Positions 19,579 to 25,977 of a stretch of 33,645 nucleotides of DNA are shown here, one piece after another. Both the position numbers and the translations under genes were made by a program. Position 1 is the stretch's first letter; every line of letters begins with the position of its first letter. This DNA is from a virus: positions 1 through 33,645 of IMG/VR virus record IMGVR_UViG_3300046680_000542. One strand, given 5' to 3'. The notes under the pieces were generated by a model, which was given only the letters and a program-made list of their open reading frames with translations, searched no databases and was not told the origin of the DNA.

Positions 19579-19627
19579 CATGCTTTGGGAGCATGAGGTC
19601 GCTGGTTCGAATCCAGTTGCCCCGACC
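19579..19627 (+). other. attP core: 3' half of tRNA-Pro(UGG)
   Basis: From the anticodon stem onward this is a tRNA-Pro: stem CATGC/GCATG around loop TTTGGGA (anticodon TGG), T-stem GCTGG/CCAGT around loop TTCGAAT, and the acceptor strand TGCCCCG plus A, CC. The D arm and a full 5' acceptor strand are absent, although CGGGG (19571-19575) stands just before. Phages that integrate in tRNA genes carry just such a 3' segment so that integration rebuilds the gene. It is therefore scored as attachment site, not tRNA gene. Confidence 0.85.
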
Positions 19628-19718
19628 GATTTGGGCCGAAAACGCGGGGATTTTGATGGGGAACGGGGAAGACTGCTGTGTCAGGACGCAGCAGAAGGCC
19701 CCCTTTTGAGCAGACGTT

Positions 19719-19740
19719 TATCTCAGTGACCATCTCAGTG
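19719..19740 (+). repeat. attP arm-type repeat, right copy
   Basis: Identical to 19506-19527. One arm site on each side of the core means that P and P' are still joined, so the DNA is not in the integrated form. From 19741 to 19914 I see no gene; AGCTTGAAAGCT (19886-19897) is a near-palindrome before the next start. Confidence 0.75.
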
Positions 19741-19914
19741 GGATAATCGACGGACATTTTTGGAGGCTTGTTTTGCCGTGATCTTTGGAGTCGAGCGCCG
19801 AACGGGCCCGTTGGCGGCCTGTCCTTGGGTTGGGGCGGCGCGGAAGCGTACTGAGCCCTTCAGCGGAGCGCCCGGAGCGGGGTAGCTTGAAAGCTGAAAG
19901 GGAAGGTGGCGGCC

Positions 19915-20340
19915 ATGGGCGCAGCGACGGTCTATTCGATGAACGAGTTCGTGACGCTGGACGCACAAGTCTGCGGCCAGTGCGGGGTGACGTTCGCTTG
20001 GCCCCGGTCGCTGCGCGAGCAGCGCATCCGGGACAGGCAGGTGTTCTACTGCCCCAACGGGCACCCACGGCACTTCACTGGCGAGGACGAGGCGACGCGC
20101 CTTCGACGTGAGCTCGACGACGAACGCAAGGCAAGGACGCGCGCTGAAGAGCTCCGCGGGGCCGCGCTGAAGGAGGCGGCCCACAACGCGACTGAGCTGC
20201 GCAAGACCAAGACGCGTCTTCGCAACACGCGCGAGCGGATCAAGAACGGCGTGTGCCCGTGCTGCAAGCGATCGTTCGTGGCGCTCGCACGGCACATGGC
20301 GACCCAGCACCCCCAGTTCAACGCGGAGGCTGCGTCATGA
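19915..20340 (+). CDS. Zinc-finger protein with a coiled coil (141 aa)
   Basis: Domains in order: C-x2-C-Gly (about 20-24) with a later Cys-x3-His in Tyr-Cys-Pro-Asn-Gly-His as the first zinc site; a charged helix rich in Arg, Glu, Leu and Ala (60-110), probably a coiled coil; and a C2H2-type finger C-x2-C-x-Arg-Ser-Phe-x4-Ala-Arg-His-x4-His. This arrangement is common in temperate phages; its function is not known. The ATG 19915 has GGAAGG 8 bases upstream; a GTG at 19906 is in frame. Confidence 0.75.
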   Translation: MGAATVYSMNEFVTLDAQVCGQCGVTFAWPRSLREQRIRDRQVFYCPNGHPRHFTGEDEATRLRRELDDERKARTRAEELRGAALKEAAHNATELRKTKTRLRNTRERIKNGVCPCCKRSFVALARHMATQHPQFNAEAAS

Positions 20341-20882
20341 GGGCGCCCGATCTGCAGCAGAGCTTTGGGGCCACGGTTCGGGTGCTCAACCTTTCGAATC
20401 TCGGTGTCCATCGCGTGCCCATTCCAGCGCATGAGCGACGAGCATGGCGGGTGCCGTGCAAAGCGCAGACGGCCGATCAGACGGCGACGCTCGACATGTG
20501 GCTCACGAACTGTCCGTGCCTTCATATGGCGTGGAGCTGGTGGTGGGTCACCGTCATTCACTTGCGAGACATCCCCGGCGTCGAACCGGCGAAGAAGGAC
20601 TTCCCTCAAGCCGAATATCAGCTGACGATCATCGCTCAGAACCCGGAGCTCGCGCCCGATCCCGATGAGCCGACGTCGATGCGTCCGCTGTATCCCTTGG
20701 ACGTGATCGAGCAGTTTCACGGCGTCACAGATGAGCAAGCCGTACAACTTCTAGAGACATGGGCGAAGGGCATCGTGCACGGACAGATTTCACCCGACAG
20801 TGATTTTCGTCGCGCGTGGAACGAACAGGTTCGTCTCGGCGTCCAGCACTTCACCACGGGACATCCAAAGGTCGACGCATGA
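20337..20882 (+). CDS. Hypothetical phage protein (181 aa)
   Basis: ATGA overlap with the zinc-finger gene. The middle has a Trp-rich helix-strand (Ala-Trp-Ser-Trp-Trp-Trp-Val-Thr-Val-Ile-His-Leu) and an Asp-Ile-Pro-Gly-Val turn. A Tyr-Gln-Leu-Thr-Ile-Ile-Ala strand follows. A C-terminal Phe-Thr-Thr-Gly-His-Pro ends the protein. I recall similar proteins next to early phage genes but no named family. Confidence 0.65.
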   Translation: MRAPDLQQSFGATVRVLNLSNLGVHRVPIPAHERRAWRVPCKAQTADQTATLDMWLTNCPCLHMAWSWWWVTVIHLRDIPGVEPAKKDFPQAEYQLTIIAQNPELAPDPDEPTSMRPLYPLDVIEQFHGVTDEQAVQLLETWAKGIVHGQISPDSDFRRAWNEQVRLGVQHFTTGHPKVDA

Positions 20883-21175
20883 CAGACGAAGAGATCAGAG
20901 CCCTGCCGTTACCTGCGTTGTGCGACATGCTATCGCGCGTGCGCGGGGAGTCCACGATCGTGATCGTCGAGCTGCACCATTCGCCGGGACATATCACCGG
21001 TGGGTCGGGTGGCTCGATGAACAATGCGAACGCCTCGAAGGTAGACATCTTGCAGGCGCTGGTGACGTCGTTGGAGTCGGCACGCGAGTACTACAAGGCC
21101 GAAATGCATCGACAGATCGAGATCAACAAACTCGCGCGCATGCGCCATGGCGGGGGAAGCGGGGGATCAGCCTGA
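20879..21175 (+). CDS. Hypothetical protein, paralogue of the protein at 915 (98 aa)
   Basis: ATGA overlap fixes the start. Contains the same ordered blocks as the 915 protein: LC-x2-LSR-x-R (residues 14-21), Glu-Leu-x-x-x-Pro-Gly, a Gly/Ser/Asn-rich loop in place of a longer insertion, then Ile-Leu-Gln-Ala-Leu-Val and a Tyr-Tyr-Lys-Ala-Glu helix. The C-terminus is a Gly/Ser tail. Two copies in one phage, in different operons, suggests distinct roles or a recent duplication. Function unknown. Confidence 0.65.
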   Translation: MTDEEIRALPLPALCDMLSRVRGESTIVIVELHHSPGHITGGSGGSMNNANASKVDILQALVTSLESAREYYKAEMHRQIEINKLARMRHGGGSGGSA

Positions 21176-21513
21176 TGGCTCGCCGTCGTCGGCAATGCAA
21201 GAAGTGCCCGTGGAAGACGAGCACTGATCCGCGAACCATCCCAGGCGGCTACGATGCCGATGCACACGGCCGGTTGTCGAATACGATCGCGACAGGCGCA
21301 CCCGATTTTGACCTGGCTCTCCCTCTGCGACTCATGGCGTGCCACGCAACGCCGACGGGACGCGAGCGACCGTGCGTTGGTTGGCTGGATCATCAGCTCA
21401 ATCACGGCAACAACATCATGTTGCGTTTGTTTGCGCGTTCCGGGCGAGTGGATGTCGACTACGAACTCGATGGACCGCAACATGAATCGTTCGAAGACAC
21501 CTTGCCCAAGTGA
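21175..21513 (+). CDS. DUF6283-like protein (112 aa)
   Basis: Begins with a basic stretch and Cys-Lys-Lys-Cys-Pro-Trp (C-x2-C-P-W, residues 8-13), followed by Ile-Pro-Gly-Gly-Tyr. The second half carries Met-Ala-Cys-His-x-Thr-Pro, Pro-Cys-Val-Gly-Trp and Asn-Asn-Ile-Met-Leu-Arg. These elements match the DUF6283 pattern, where the four Cys/His groups bind metal. The role is unknown. The start shares one base with the preceding stop. Confidence 0.7.
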   Translation: MARRRRQCKKCPWKTSTDPRTIPGGYDADAHGRLSNTIATGAPDFDLALPLRLMACHATPTGRERPCVGWLDHQLNHGNNIMLRLFARSGRVDVDYELDGPQHESFEDTLPK

Positions 21514-21561
21514 AGGAGTTCGCGTGCGCTCGACTCGCATTTCAGCGCACATGGCCGGCGT

Positions 21562-21579
21562 CTGGCTCGCGCGAGCCAG
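21562..21579. repeat. Perfect 18-base palindrome
   Basis: CTGGCTCGC followed directly by GCGAGCCAG (21562-21579) with no loop. It lies 20 bases before the -10 hexamer of the gene at 21612. It could be an operator for that promoter or part of a terminator for the upstream operon. Confidence 0.5.
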
Positions 21580-21611
21580 CGGACGCCGTCGATGCGCGGT
21601 ATTTTAGAACC

Positions 21612-21899
21612 ATGAGCAGCACCAAAGACGATCTGCAGGCCGAGTTATTGGAGCTACGACGCGTGCTGATGGCAACGCGCGGCGAGCTCCTGAAGGCCCA
21701 AATCGTCGCGGCGACGCGCCAAGACGTGATCCGACTGCTCGGCTACATTTCCAACAGACCAGAGACTCCCGACTTGTCCGCTCTGCTTCCGGAAGAGCCC
21801 GGGGCGCGCGCGGCACTGGCGATCGAACTGCGCGACCTTGCGTTGCATTTGCGTTCGCGCTCGCACAACTACGAAGCGATCGCTGCGTCTCTGAGCTGA
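21612..21899 (+). CDS. Helical hypothetical protein (95 aa)
   Basis: Almost entirely predicted helix: a Glu/Leu/Arg coiled coil (about 5-45), a Pro-containing turn, and a C-terminal helix rich in Leu, Ala and His. TATTTT (21600-21605) is exactly 6 bases before the ATG and there is no ribosome site, so the message should be leaderless. First gene after the palindrome. Function unknown. Confidence 0.6.
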   Translation: MSSTKDDLQAELLELRRVLMATRGELLKAQIVAATRQDVIRLLGYISNRPETPDLSALLPEEPGARAALAIELRDLALHLRSRSHNYEAIAASLS

Positions 21900-21902
21900 T
21901 TG

Positions 21903-21925
21903 GAAAGTACCTGAACGAAACTTTC
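21903..21925. promoter_or_regulatory. Spaced operator half-sites before the double-HTH gene
   Basis: GAAAGT (21903-21908) and ACTTTC (21920-21925) are inverted with 11 bases between, a stretched version of the palindrome at 7036-7050. TATTTA (21948-21953) then lies 6 bases before the GTG at 21960. Confidence 0.45.
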
Positions 21926-21959
21926 AGCGAGGCGCGCGCGCAGCCCGTATTTAGCAGCT

Positions 21960-22454
21960 GTGCCAGTCGGAGATCCTAAGCTGTCTCGCAAGGTCGTGCG
22001 CGCTATCAAGCGTCGCATCCTTGCAAAAGAATCTCTCAACGTTATCGCGGCCGAACACGACGTCGGCTACATGACGATCTACAAGATTGCAACGGGCGCG
22101 ACTTGGAAAACCGTCAAGCCGCGGGGTCGCCTAATTGGGAATCGAGATTACAGCTCGACGCGCACGCTGCCGCTCGCGAAGTGCGAAGCGATCGCGCTGA
22201 TCAAGATTCGAAAGCGTCTTTCGAATCTGAAAATGGCGAAACGGCTGAAGGTGTCGGAATCTACTATCCGTCGAGCCGTCGAAGTTGGACAGGCCGGGCT
22301 CGGGATCCGCTTACATCAGCACATGGTGCGCGGAACGCTGAAGGCCGCACAGCTGCGCATGGAGCTCACCGACGATGAAGTCGAAGATCTGATCCGCGGC
22401 TCAAAGCGCCGCGGCCTGCCCGAGTGGATACGAAAGGCGATCGAAGGCGAATGA
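21960..22454 (+). CDS. Double helix-turn-helix DNA-binding protein (164 aa)
   Basis: Two HTH-like segments. The first is at about residues 8-45 (Leu-Asn-Val-Ile-Ala-Ala-Glu-His-Asp-Val-Gly-Tyr-Met-Thr-Ile-Tyr-Lys-Ile). The second is at about 75-105 (Leu-Lys-Met-Ala-Lys-Arg-Leu-Lys-Val-Ser-Glu-Ser-Thr-Ile-Arg-Arg). The C-terminal part is helical and basic. GTG start chosen from the leaderless promoter. The gene heads the packaging module, so a late-gene activator or a terminase-associated DNA-recognition protein are the likeliest roles; I cannot decide. Confidence 0.65.
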   Translation: MPVGDPKLSRKVVRAIKRRILAKESLNVIAAEHDVGYMTIYKIATGATWKTVKPRGRLIGNRDYSSTRTLPLAKCEAIALIKIRKRLSNLKMAKRLKVSESTIRRAVEVGQAGLGIRLHQHMVRGTLKAAQLRMELTDDEVEDLIRGSKRRGLPEWIRKAIEGE

Positions 22455-22756
22455 CTCTACATCGTGCGCGCGTGGTGGTGGCCATCGAGGCGACTGAAGA
22501 TCTCAAGCTTTGCGTGAAGTACATTCGCATCGTCGACGGAGACATCACGCTCGACGAGCTGCTCTTCGAGTGGTTCAACATGACCGGCTTCACGTCGGAA
22601 GGCGCGCGACGCAACTGCATCGACTCGATCGCGTTCTTCTTGCGTTGCCGGCCGCCGCTTCGGGACGCGATCATGGGCGCGCTCGACGCTCCAAGTGCAC
22701 GCGAAGTGAAAGACGCAATTGAGGGAAGCCGTGAAAAAGAAAAAGCGACGTCATGA
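22451..22756 (+). CDS. Hypothetical protein (101 aa)
   Basis: ATGA overlap with the double-HTH gene. A short beta segment (Val-Val-Val-Ala-Ile-Glu-Ala) is followed by helices with Trp-Phe-Asn-Met-Thr-Gly-Phe and an Arg-Arg-Asn-Cys-Ile-Asp-Ser-Ile-Ala-Phe-Phe-Leu helix. The tail is charged. It ends 26 bases inside the small terminase gene. Unknown function; may assist DNA recognition in packaging. Confidence 0.55.
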   Translation: MTLHRARVVVAIEATEDLKLCVKYIRIVDGDITLDELLFEWFNMTGFTSEGARRNCIDSIAFFLRCRPPLRDAIMGALDAPSAREVKDAIEGSREKEKATS

Positions 22757-23423
22757 TGACGAAGAAGACGAGAAGCTGACGCGACGACAGAAGATCGAGC
22801 TCGCGACTTCGATCTATTCGCACTTGGTCGACGGGAGCACGCCCGAAGACATCATGGACGAGCTCGGGATCTCGGCGCAGCACTACTCGATCGCCATGAA
22901 GCATCTGCTCATGACGAAGGGCGACGAAGAAGAAGCGCTCTCGCCCAAAGAACGCTTCGCCCGGTACGTGATCGACCAAGAGCGGAACCTCACCGACTTG
23001 AGCGACCTTGTGACGAATCTGAACTCCAAGACGCAGTACAGCGTGATCGTCGGCGCGATCCGTATGCGATCTGAGATCGCCAATCAGATCATTTCGACGG
23101 GACAGACGCTGGGCGTGATTTCCAAAGAGCCTGAGCGACGCGTGTTGGTAGGCGGTATCTCGGTGATGGACATGAAAGATCCCGACCTCCGAAAAGGAGT
23201 CTTGAGCGCGATCGGTGGGCTCAGCAAGATGATCGAGAAGTACGGCACCGGCACCAATGTTCGACAGCTCGCGCCGGGGCCGCTTCATCATGGTGAAGCC
23301 GTCGTCGAAGACGCGTCATCTGCCACGCTCGGCAAGCCCTCGATGGTCGAGGCTTCGAGCGACAAGAAAAACCGCGCGAGGTCGGGCAAACGCTCTGCAG
23401 GCAGGCGGCGCGTGCGAGATTGA
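22731..23423 (+). CDS. Probable terminase small subunit (230 aa)
   Basis: The GTG at 22731 has a GAGGGA ribosome site; a TTG at 22719 is in frame. The N-terminus is a Lys/Arg/Asp/Glu-rich stretch, followed at about 16-60 by an HTH-like region (Ile-Tyr-Ser-His-Leu-Val-Asp-Gly-Ser-Thr-Pro-Glu-Asp-Ile). A central helical region (75-150) would drive oligomerisation, and the C-terminus is basic and probably disordered. Domain order, size and position before the large subunit fit a small terminase, which recognises phage DNA for packaging. Not matched to a named family. Confidence 0.5.
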   Translation: MKKKKRRHDDEEDEKLTRRQKIELATSIYSHLVDGSTPEDIMDELGISAQHYSIAMKHLLMTKGDEEEALSPKERFARYVIDQERNLTDLSDLVTNLNSKTQYSVIVGAIRMRSEIANQIISTGQTLGVISKEPERRVLVGGISVMDMKDPDLRKGVLSAIGGLSKMIEKYGTGTNVRQLAPGPLHHGEAVVEDASSATLGKPSMVEASSDKKNRARSGKRSAGRRRVRD

Positions 23424-23432
23424 AGGATCGCC

Positions 23433-24227
23433 ATGACACCGAACACCATCGTAATCACGCCTGATCGCAACACGCACGACAACGACTTCACCGGCGCGTT
23501 CAACCCGGAGGCTATCCATTACATGAAGGCCGTGCCCGGCGCCCATACACGCTTCGAGATCGATGTCTCGAAGGGGATGCCTACGCGGCTGAATCAGCTT
23601 TTCGCGCAACTCGATACGCTGAAGGGTGGAAACTACGGCGCCGTGGCTGTCTTTTGCCATGGTTGGAACAACGGCATTCAGGCCGGTGTTCGAAACACGA
23701 ACATTCCTGAGTTCGTGCGCCGTTTGTGCGCTGCGACAAAAAACGGCATCGCCCAAAACGATCCGCTGCACGTCGTTTTGTATTGCTGCTCGACAGCCGC
23801 GGGCAAGGATACCCCCGAGAACGAGTCCGAAGTCGGCGGCGACGGAGGCTTTGCGGACATCATGCGCGATCAGTTTTGCGTTCAAGGCAAGCCGTGGGTT
23901 CGTGTGTATGGACACACGTCGCGCGGGCACACCACGATGAACCCACAGGCTCGCATGTTCGAAGGGAAGGGCTCGCCCGTGGGCCTGACGGGCGCCGAGT
24001 GGGTGATTCGTCCGCAGCCGCCCAAGAATGTGCTGTGGCCGCGCTGGGTGGCCGCGCTGGCGAGCAAGGCGCCGTTCGATCTGGGAACAATGAATGGGCC
24101 CGCGGTGTGGACGTCAGGCACTCGCGGCACCATTGGCGCAGTGGCGCGTCAGAACTTGCGTTTCGTCGCGCCTTTCATGACGATAGCTGAGTTGCACGGC
24201 GTGCTTATTCCTGATGGCGTTGTCTGA
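23433..24227 (+). CDS. Possible caspase-like (CHAT-type) protein (264 aa)
   Basis: Caspase-fold peptidases share a strand ending in His-Gly and a later strand ending in Cys. Here Ala-Val-Ala-Val-Phe-Cys-His-Gly-Trp (His76) is followed by Leu-His-Val-Val-Leu-Tyr-Cys-Cys-Ser-Thr-Ala (Cys118 or Cys119). The second strand looks like the Val-Val-Leu-Ser-Ala-Cys of CHAT proteases. A further Gly-His-Thr-Ser-Arg-Gly-His block lies at 160-166. No alpha/beta-hydrolase Gly-x-Ser-x-Gly motif is present. The position between the terminase subunits is unusual. Function inferred only from the dyad pattern; an unrelated phage enzyme is possible. Confidence 0.4.
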   Translation: MTPNTIVITPDRNTHDNDFTGAFNPEAIHYMKAVPGAHTRFEIDVSKGMPTRLNQLFAQLDTLKGGNYGAVAVFCHGWNNGIQAGVRNTNIPEFVRRLCAATKNGIAQNDPLHVVLYCCSTAAGKDTPENESEVGGDGGFADIMRDQFCVQGKPWVRVYGHTSRGHTTMNPQARMFEGKGSPVGLTGAEWVIRPQPPKNVLWPRWVAALASKAPFDLGTMNGPAVWTSGTRGTIGAVARQNLRFVAPFMTIAELHGVLIPDGVV

Positions 24228-24262
24228 ACCCAAGCGGCTCCCTCTGGCTACCATCCCAAGCG

Positions 24263-24293
24263 ACCCCGACCCGTGTCGCGCGCGGGTCGGGGT
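24263..24293 (+). terminator. Hairpin terminator after the caspase-like gene
   Basis: ACCCCGACCC (24263-24272) pairs perfectly with GGGTCGGGGT (24284-24293); TTTT lies a few bases beyond. Confidence 0.65.
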
Positions 24294-24349
24294 TCAGCTT
24301 TTGTGGACGACAAAAGACGCTCTGATCGAAACAGGGATCGGGGGAATCG

Positions 24350-24853
24350 GTGATCAAACGGCGCACATGGCTGATCTATCTGTTTTCCCTTCCGTCTGAT
24401 CTGATCGCGACGTTGCTTTTGCTGGTGCTTGCGCCGTTTCAGTCAGGGCTCGGGCTGTGCTTGGAGCGGCGCCCCGACGCGCCGGGACTGTGGGCGCTGT
24501 CGCTCGACGTGGACGGACTGCACGGCGTCTACATGGCCGTCACCATAGCGCCCCACGTCATGTTTTACCGCAGCGGTTGTCACTTCGGACAGGGCTGGTC
24601 GCAGCTGCAGGACTACGAGCACCAACGGTGCGAGCGCCTCGAAGTGTCGAGCCTTGCCGGCGCGTTGCTTGGGCTCGGGTCGTTCGTCTTGGGCGCGCCC
24701 TGGTTCGTGGCGTTGGCGCTGTGGATGCCGGCGCCGTGGGTCTACATGATCGCGAGCTACGCCGTCGCGTGGCTTCGCGGCGAGGACCCGTCGCGCGGCG
24801 CGCACAACGAAGAAGCCTCGTATGCGCTCGCGGCCCAAAGTGGCAAGCGCTGA
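24350..24853 (+). CDS. Membrane protein (167 aa)
   Basis: GTG start after a GGGGGAATC stretch. Hydrophobic segments at about 7-30, 101-124 and 126-143 give three transmembrane helices. The loop of about 70 residues between the first two has a His/Cys/Trp-rich stretch (Gly-Cys-His-Phe-Gly-Gln-Gly-Trp, then Tyr-Glu-His-Gln-Arg-Cys-Glu) that could bind metal. No lysis or exclusion family is recognised. It stands between two hairpins and so may be its own transcription unit inside the packaging module. Confidence 0.6.
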   Translation: MIKRRTWLIYLFSLPSDLIATLLLLVLAPFQSGLGLCLERRPDAPGLWALSLDVDGLHGVYMAVTIAPHVMFYRSGCHFGQGWSQLQDYEHQRCERLEVSSLAGALLGLGSFVLGAPWFVALALWMPAPWVYMIASYAVAWLRGEDPSRGAHNEEASYALAAQSGKR

Positions 24854-24854
24854 A

Positions 24855-24901
24855 GCTTGCCGGTTATCTTGGGTCCTCGTCCTTTGGACCCGAGCGCAAG
24901 C
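24855..24901 (+). terminator. Two-part hairpin after the membrane gene
   Basis: Outer stem GCTTGC (24855-24860)/GCAAGC (24896-24901). Inner 9-base stem CTTGGGTCC/GGACCCGAG (24868-24894, one wobble). No T-run follows. Confidence 0.45.
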
Positions 24902-25072
24902 AGGGCTACGCGTTGAAGACGGCTCGTAGTCTGTCAAGGGTCACCCACCATAGGAGGTGATCGAAAGTCTTCATTGCCACGCTTTGAAGTGTGGCGTTTC
25001 AAATCCGTAGGATCAACGCCGTCGAAAGCAACTTCGGCGGCTCGCACCAGTTTGTTTGCAAGGAGAACTGAC
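24902..25072 (+). other. Leader before the small virion gene, with a perfect anti-16S sequence
   Basis: AGGAGGTGATC (24952-24962) is fully complementary to the 3' end of 16S rRNA, yet no ATG or GTG follows at normal distance. GCCAC (24976-24980)/GTGGC (24991-24995) and GGCGTT (24994-24999)/AACGCC (25015-25020) form mutually exclusive hairpins downstream. A TTG at 24974 is in frame with the next gene and would add 33 residues. A tRNA was considered and rejected. It may be a translational control leader. Confidence 0.35.
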
Positions 25073-25375
25073 ATGTCGAGTGGTACGCAGATCACGAAAA
25101 ATGGCGCCATCACGGGCACGGGCGCAAATCTCGATGTGACCACGGTGGGCTTTCGGCCGCGGCGCGTCGAGCTGATCGATCAGACCGGCCTCGCCACGGC
25201 CGTGTGGACGGACTCGATGGCCGAGGGCCGCGGATTCAAGCGAGTGACGGCCGGCGACATGACGCAGATGGCTGCTGCCGCGGGCATCACGCCGCTCGCG
25301 AATGGGTTTCGCATCGGCACCGACGCGACCATGAACGCCGCTGGTCATCTCATCCACTGGATCGCGTTCGAGTAA
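25073..25375 (+). CDS. Small virion-associated protein (100 aa)
   Basis: The ATG 25073 has AGGAG 7 bases upstream. The sequence is a compact beta-rich fold: Gly-Thr-Gly-Ala-Asn-Leu-Asp-Val, a Phe-Arg-Pro-Arg-Arg-Val-Glu-Leu strand, Gly-Arg-Gly-Phe and an Ile-Gly-Thr-Asp turn, ending with His-Trp-Ile-Ala-Phe. Such short proteins with a Gly-Phe-Arg-Pro-Arg motif accompany head genes of phages, and a head-decoration or fibre role is a fair guess. Placed before the terminase, not after the capsid gene, which is unusual. Confidence 0.5.
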   Translation: MSSGTQITKNGAITGTGANLDVTTVGFRPRRVELIDQTGLATAVWTDSMAEGRGFKRVTAGDMTQMAAAAGITPLANGFRIGTDATMNAAGHLIHWIAFE

Positions 25376-25387
25376 GCCGCACGGCCC

Positions 25388-25438
25388 GCAGCAAAGGGGG
25401 CGAGTCTTGCTATTGGTAGCGGGCTCGCCCCTTGCTGC
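25388..25438 (+). terminator. Long hairpin after the small virion gene
   Basis: GCAGCAAAGGGGGCGAG (25388-25404) pairs with CTCGCCCCTTGCTGC (25424-25438), with one bulge in each half of the stem. No T-run. Likely a terminator or an mRNA-stabilising hairpin. Confidence 0.55.
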
Positions 25439-25461
25439 TGAAAAGGGAATGGAGCAAGCAA

Positions 25462-25920
25462 ATGACACAACCCTATTACGATATCGCTAGAGTCGGCAGG
25501 CGCCTATCCGATCCGCTCACGACACTCGGATCGTCGCCCGCGCAAGCGCCTGGCTGGCAACTCAATCGAGTAGTGTCGGCGCAAGATACCACCTTCGTCG
25601 CGCGTTCGGCGAGCGTGAACTGCCACGGTTACACGTCTGTGCGCTTCGCGATTACGCCGATGACGGCCGATCCGCGAACGGATCCGGCCGCTGTGCCGGG
25701 TGGCAGCGCCACCGTCGCGGCGGAGGTTCGCATATGGTCGGAGCCAGCAAAGGCGTTCGTTCCGTTGCCGACGCCCATCACGCACACAGCGGGCGGCGCT
25801 GGCGTTGCGTATGTAGTCGATGTGCCCAACGCCAACGGAGCGATCCTCGGATGTTTTGTGACCAACGCGCTGGGCGGCATTTGCACCATCGCGTCGCAAG
25901 GATTCGACGACGACGTTTGA
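25462..25920 (+). CDS. Probable virion protein (152 aa)
   Basis: ATG 25462 with GGAG upstream. Beta-rich, Thr/Ala/Val-rich sequence with a Val-Arg-Ile-Trp strand, Pro-Leu-Pro-Thr-Pro, and a Ser-Gln-Gly-Phe-Asp-Asp-Asp end; no enzyme motif. This composition is typical of small phage structural proteins. It follows the small virion gene and precedes the large terminase, between two hairpins, so it may be expressed at its own level. Confidence 0.5.
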   Translation: MTQPYYDIARVGRRLSDPLTTLGSSPAQAPGWQLNRVVSAQDTTFVARSASVNCHGYTSVRFAITPMTADPRTDPAAVPGGSATVAAEVRIWSEPAKAFVPLPTPITHTAGGAGVAYVVDVPNANGAILGCFVTNALGGICTIASQGFDDDV

Positions 25921-25930
25921 GCGCGAGCTG

Positions 25931-25956
25931 ACTGGGCCCTGACGTCAGGGCCCAGT
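25931..25956. repeat. Perfect 26-base palindrome before the terminase gene
   Basis: ACTGGGCCCTGAC followed directly by its reverse complement (25931-25956). As RNA it would form a very stable stem. It stands 11 bases after the stop at 25920 and 22 bases before the GTG of the terminase. Candidate terminator, processing site or packaging-related site. Confidence 0.6.
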
Positions 25957-25977
25957 CGCACGTGAAAGAAGGTTTGT

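Noticed and set aside
19571-19627. Complete tRNA-Pro gene
   Set aside because: D arm and 5' acceptor strand are missing; only the 3' half is present, as in an attachment site.
19539-19757. Minus-strand open frame across attP
   Set aside because: Runs through the tRNA segment and both integrase arm regions; no start signal.
24214-24399. Plus-strand open frame of 61 codons after the caspase-like gene
   Set aside because: Starts inside that gene's end and reads through a perfect terminator hairpin.
24940-25025. tRNA-like sequence before the small virion gene (loop TTCAAAT and a hairpin)
   Set aside because: The T-stem cannot be paired around the loop, the anticodon arm has the wrong loop size, and no acceptor stem fits.
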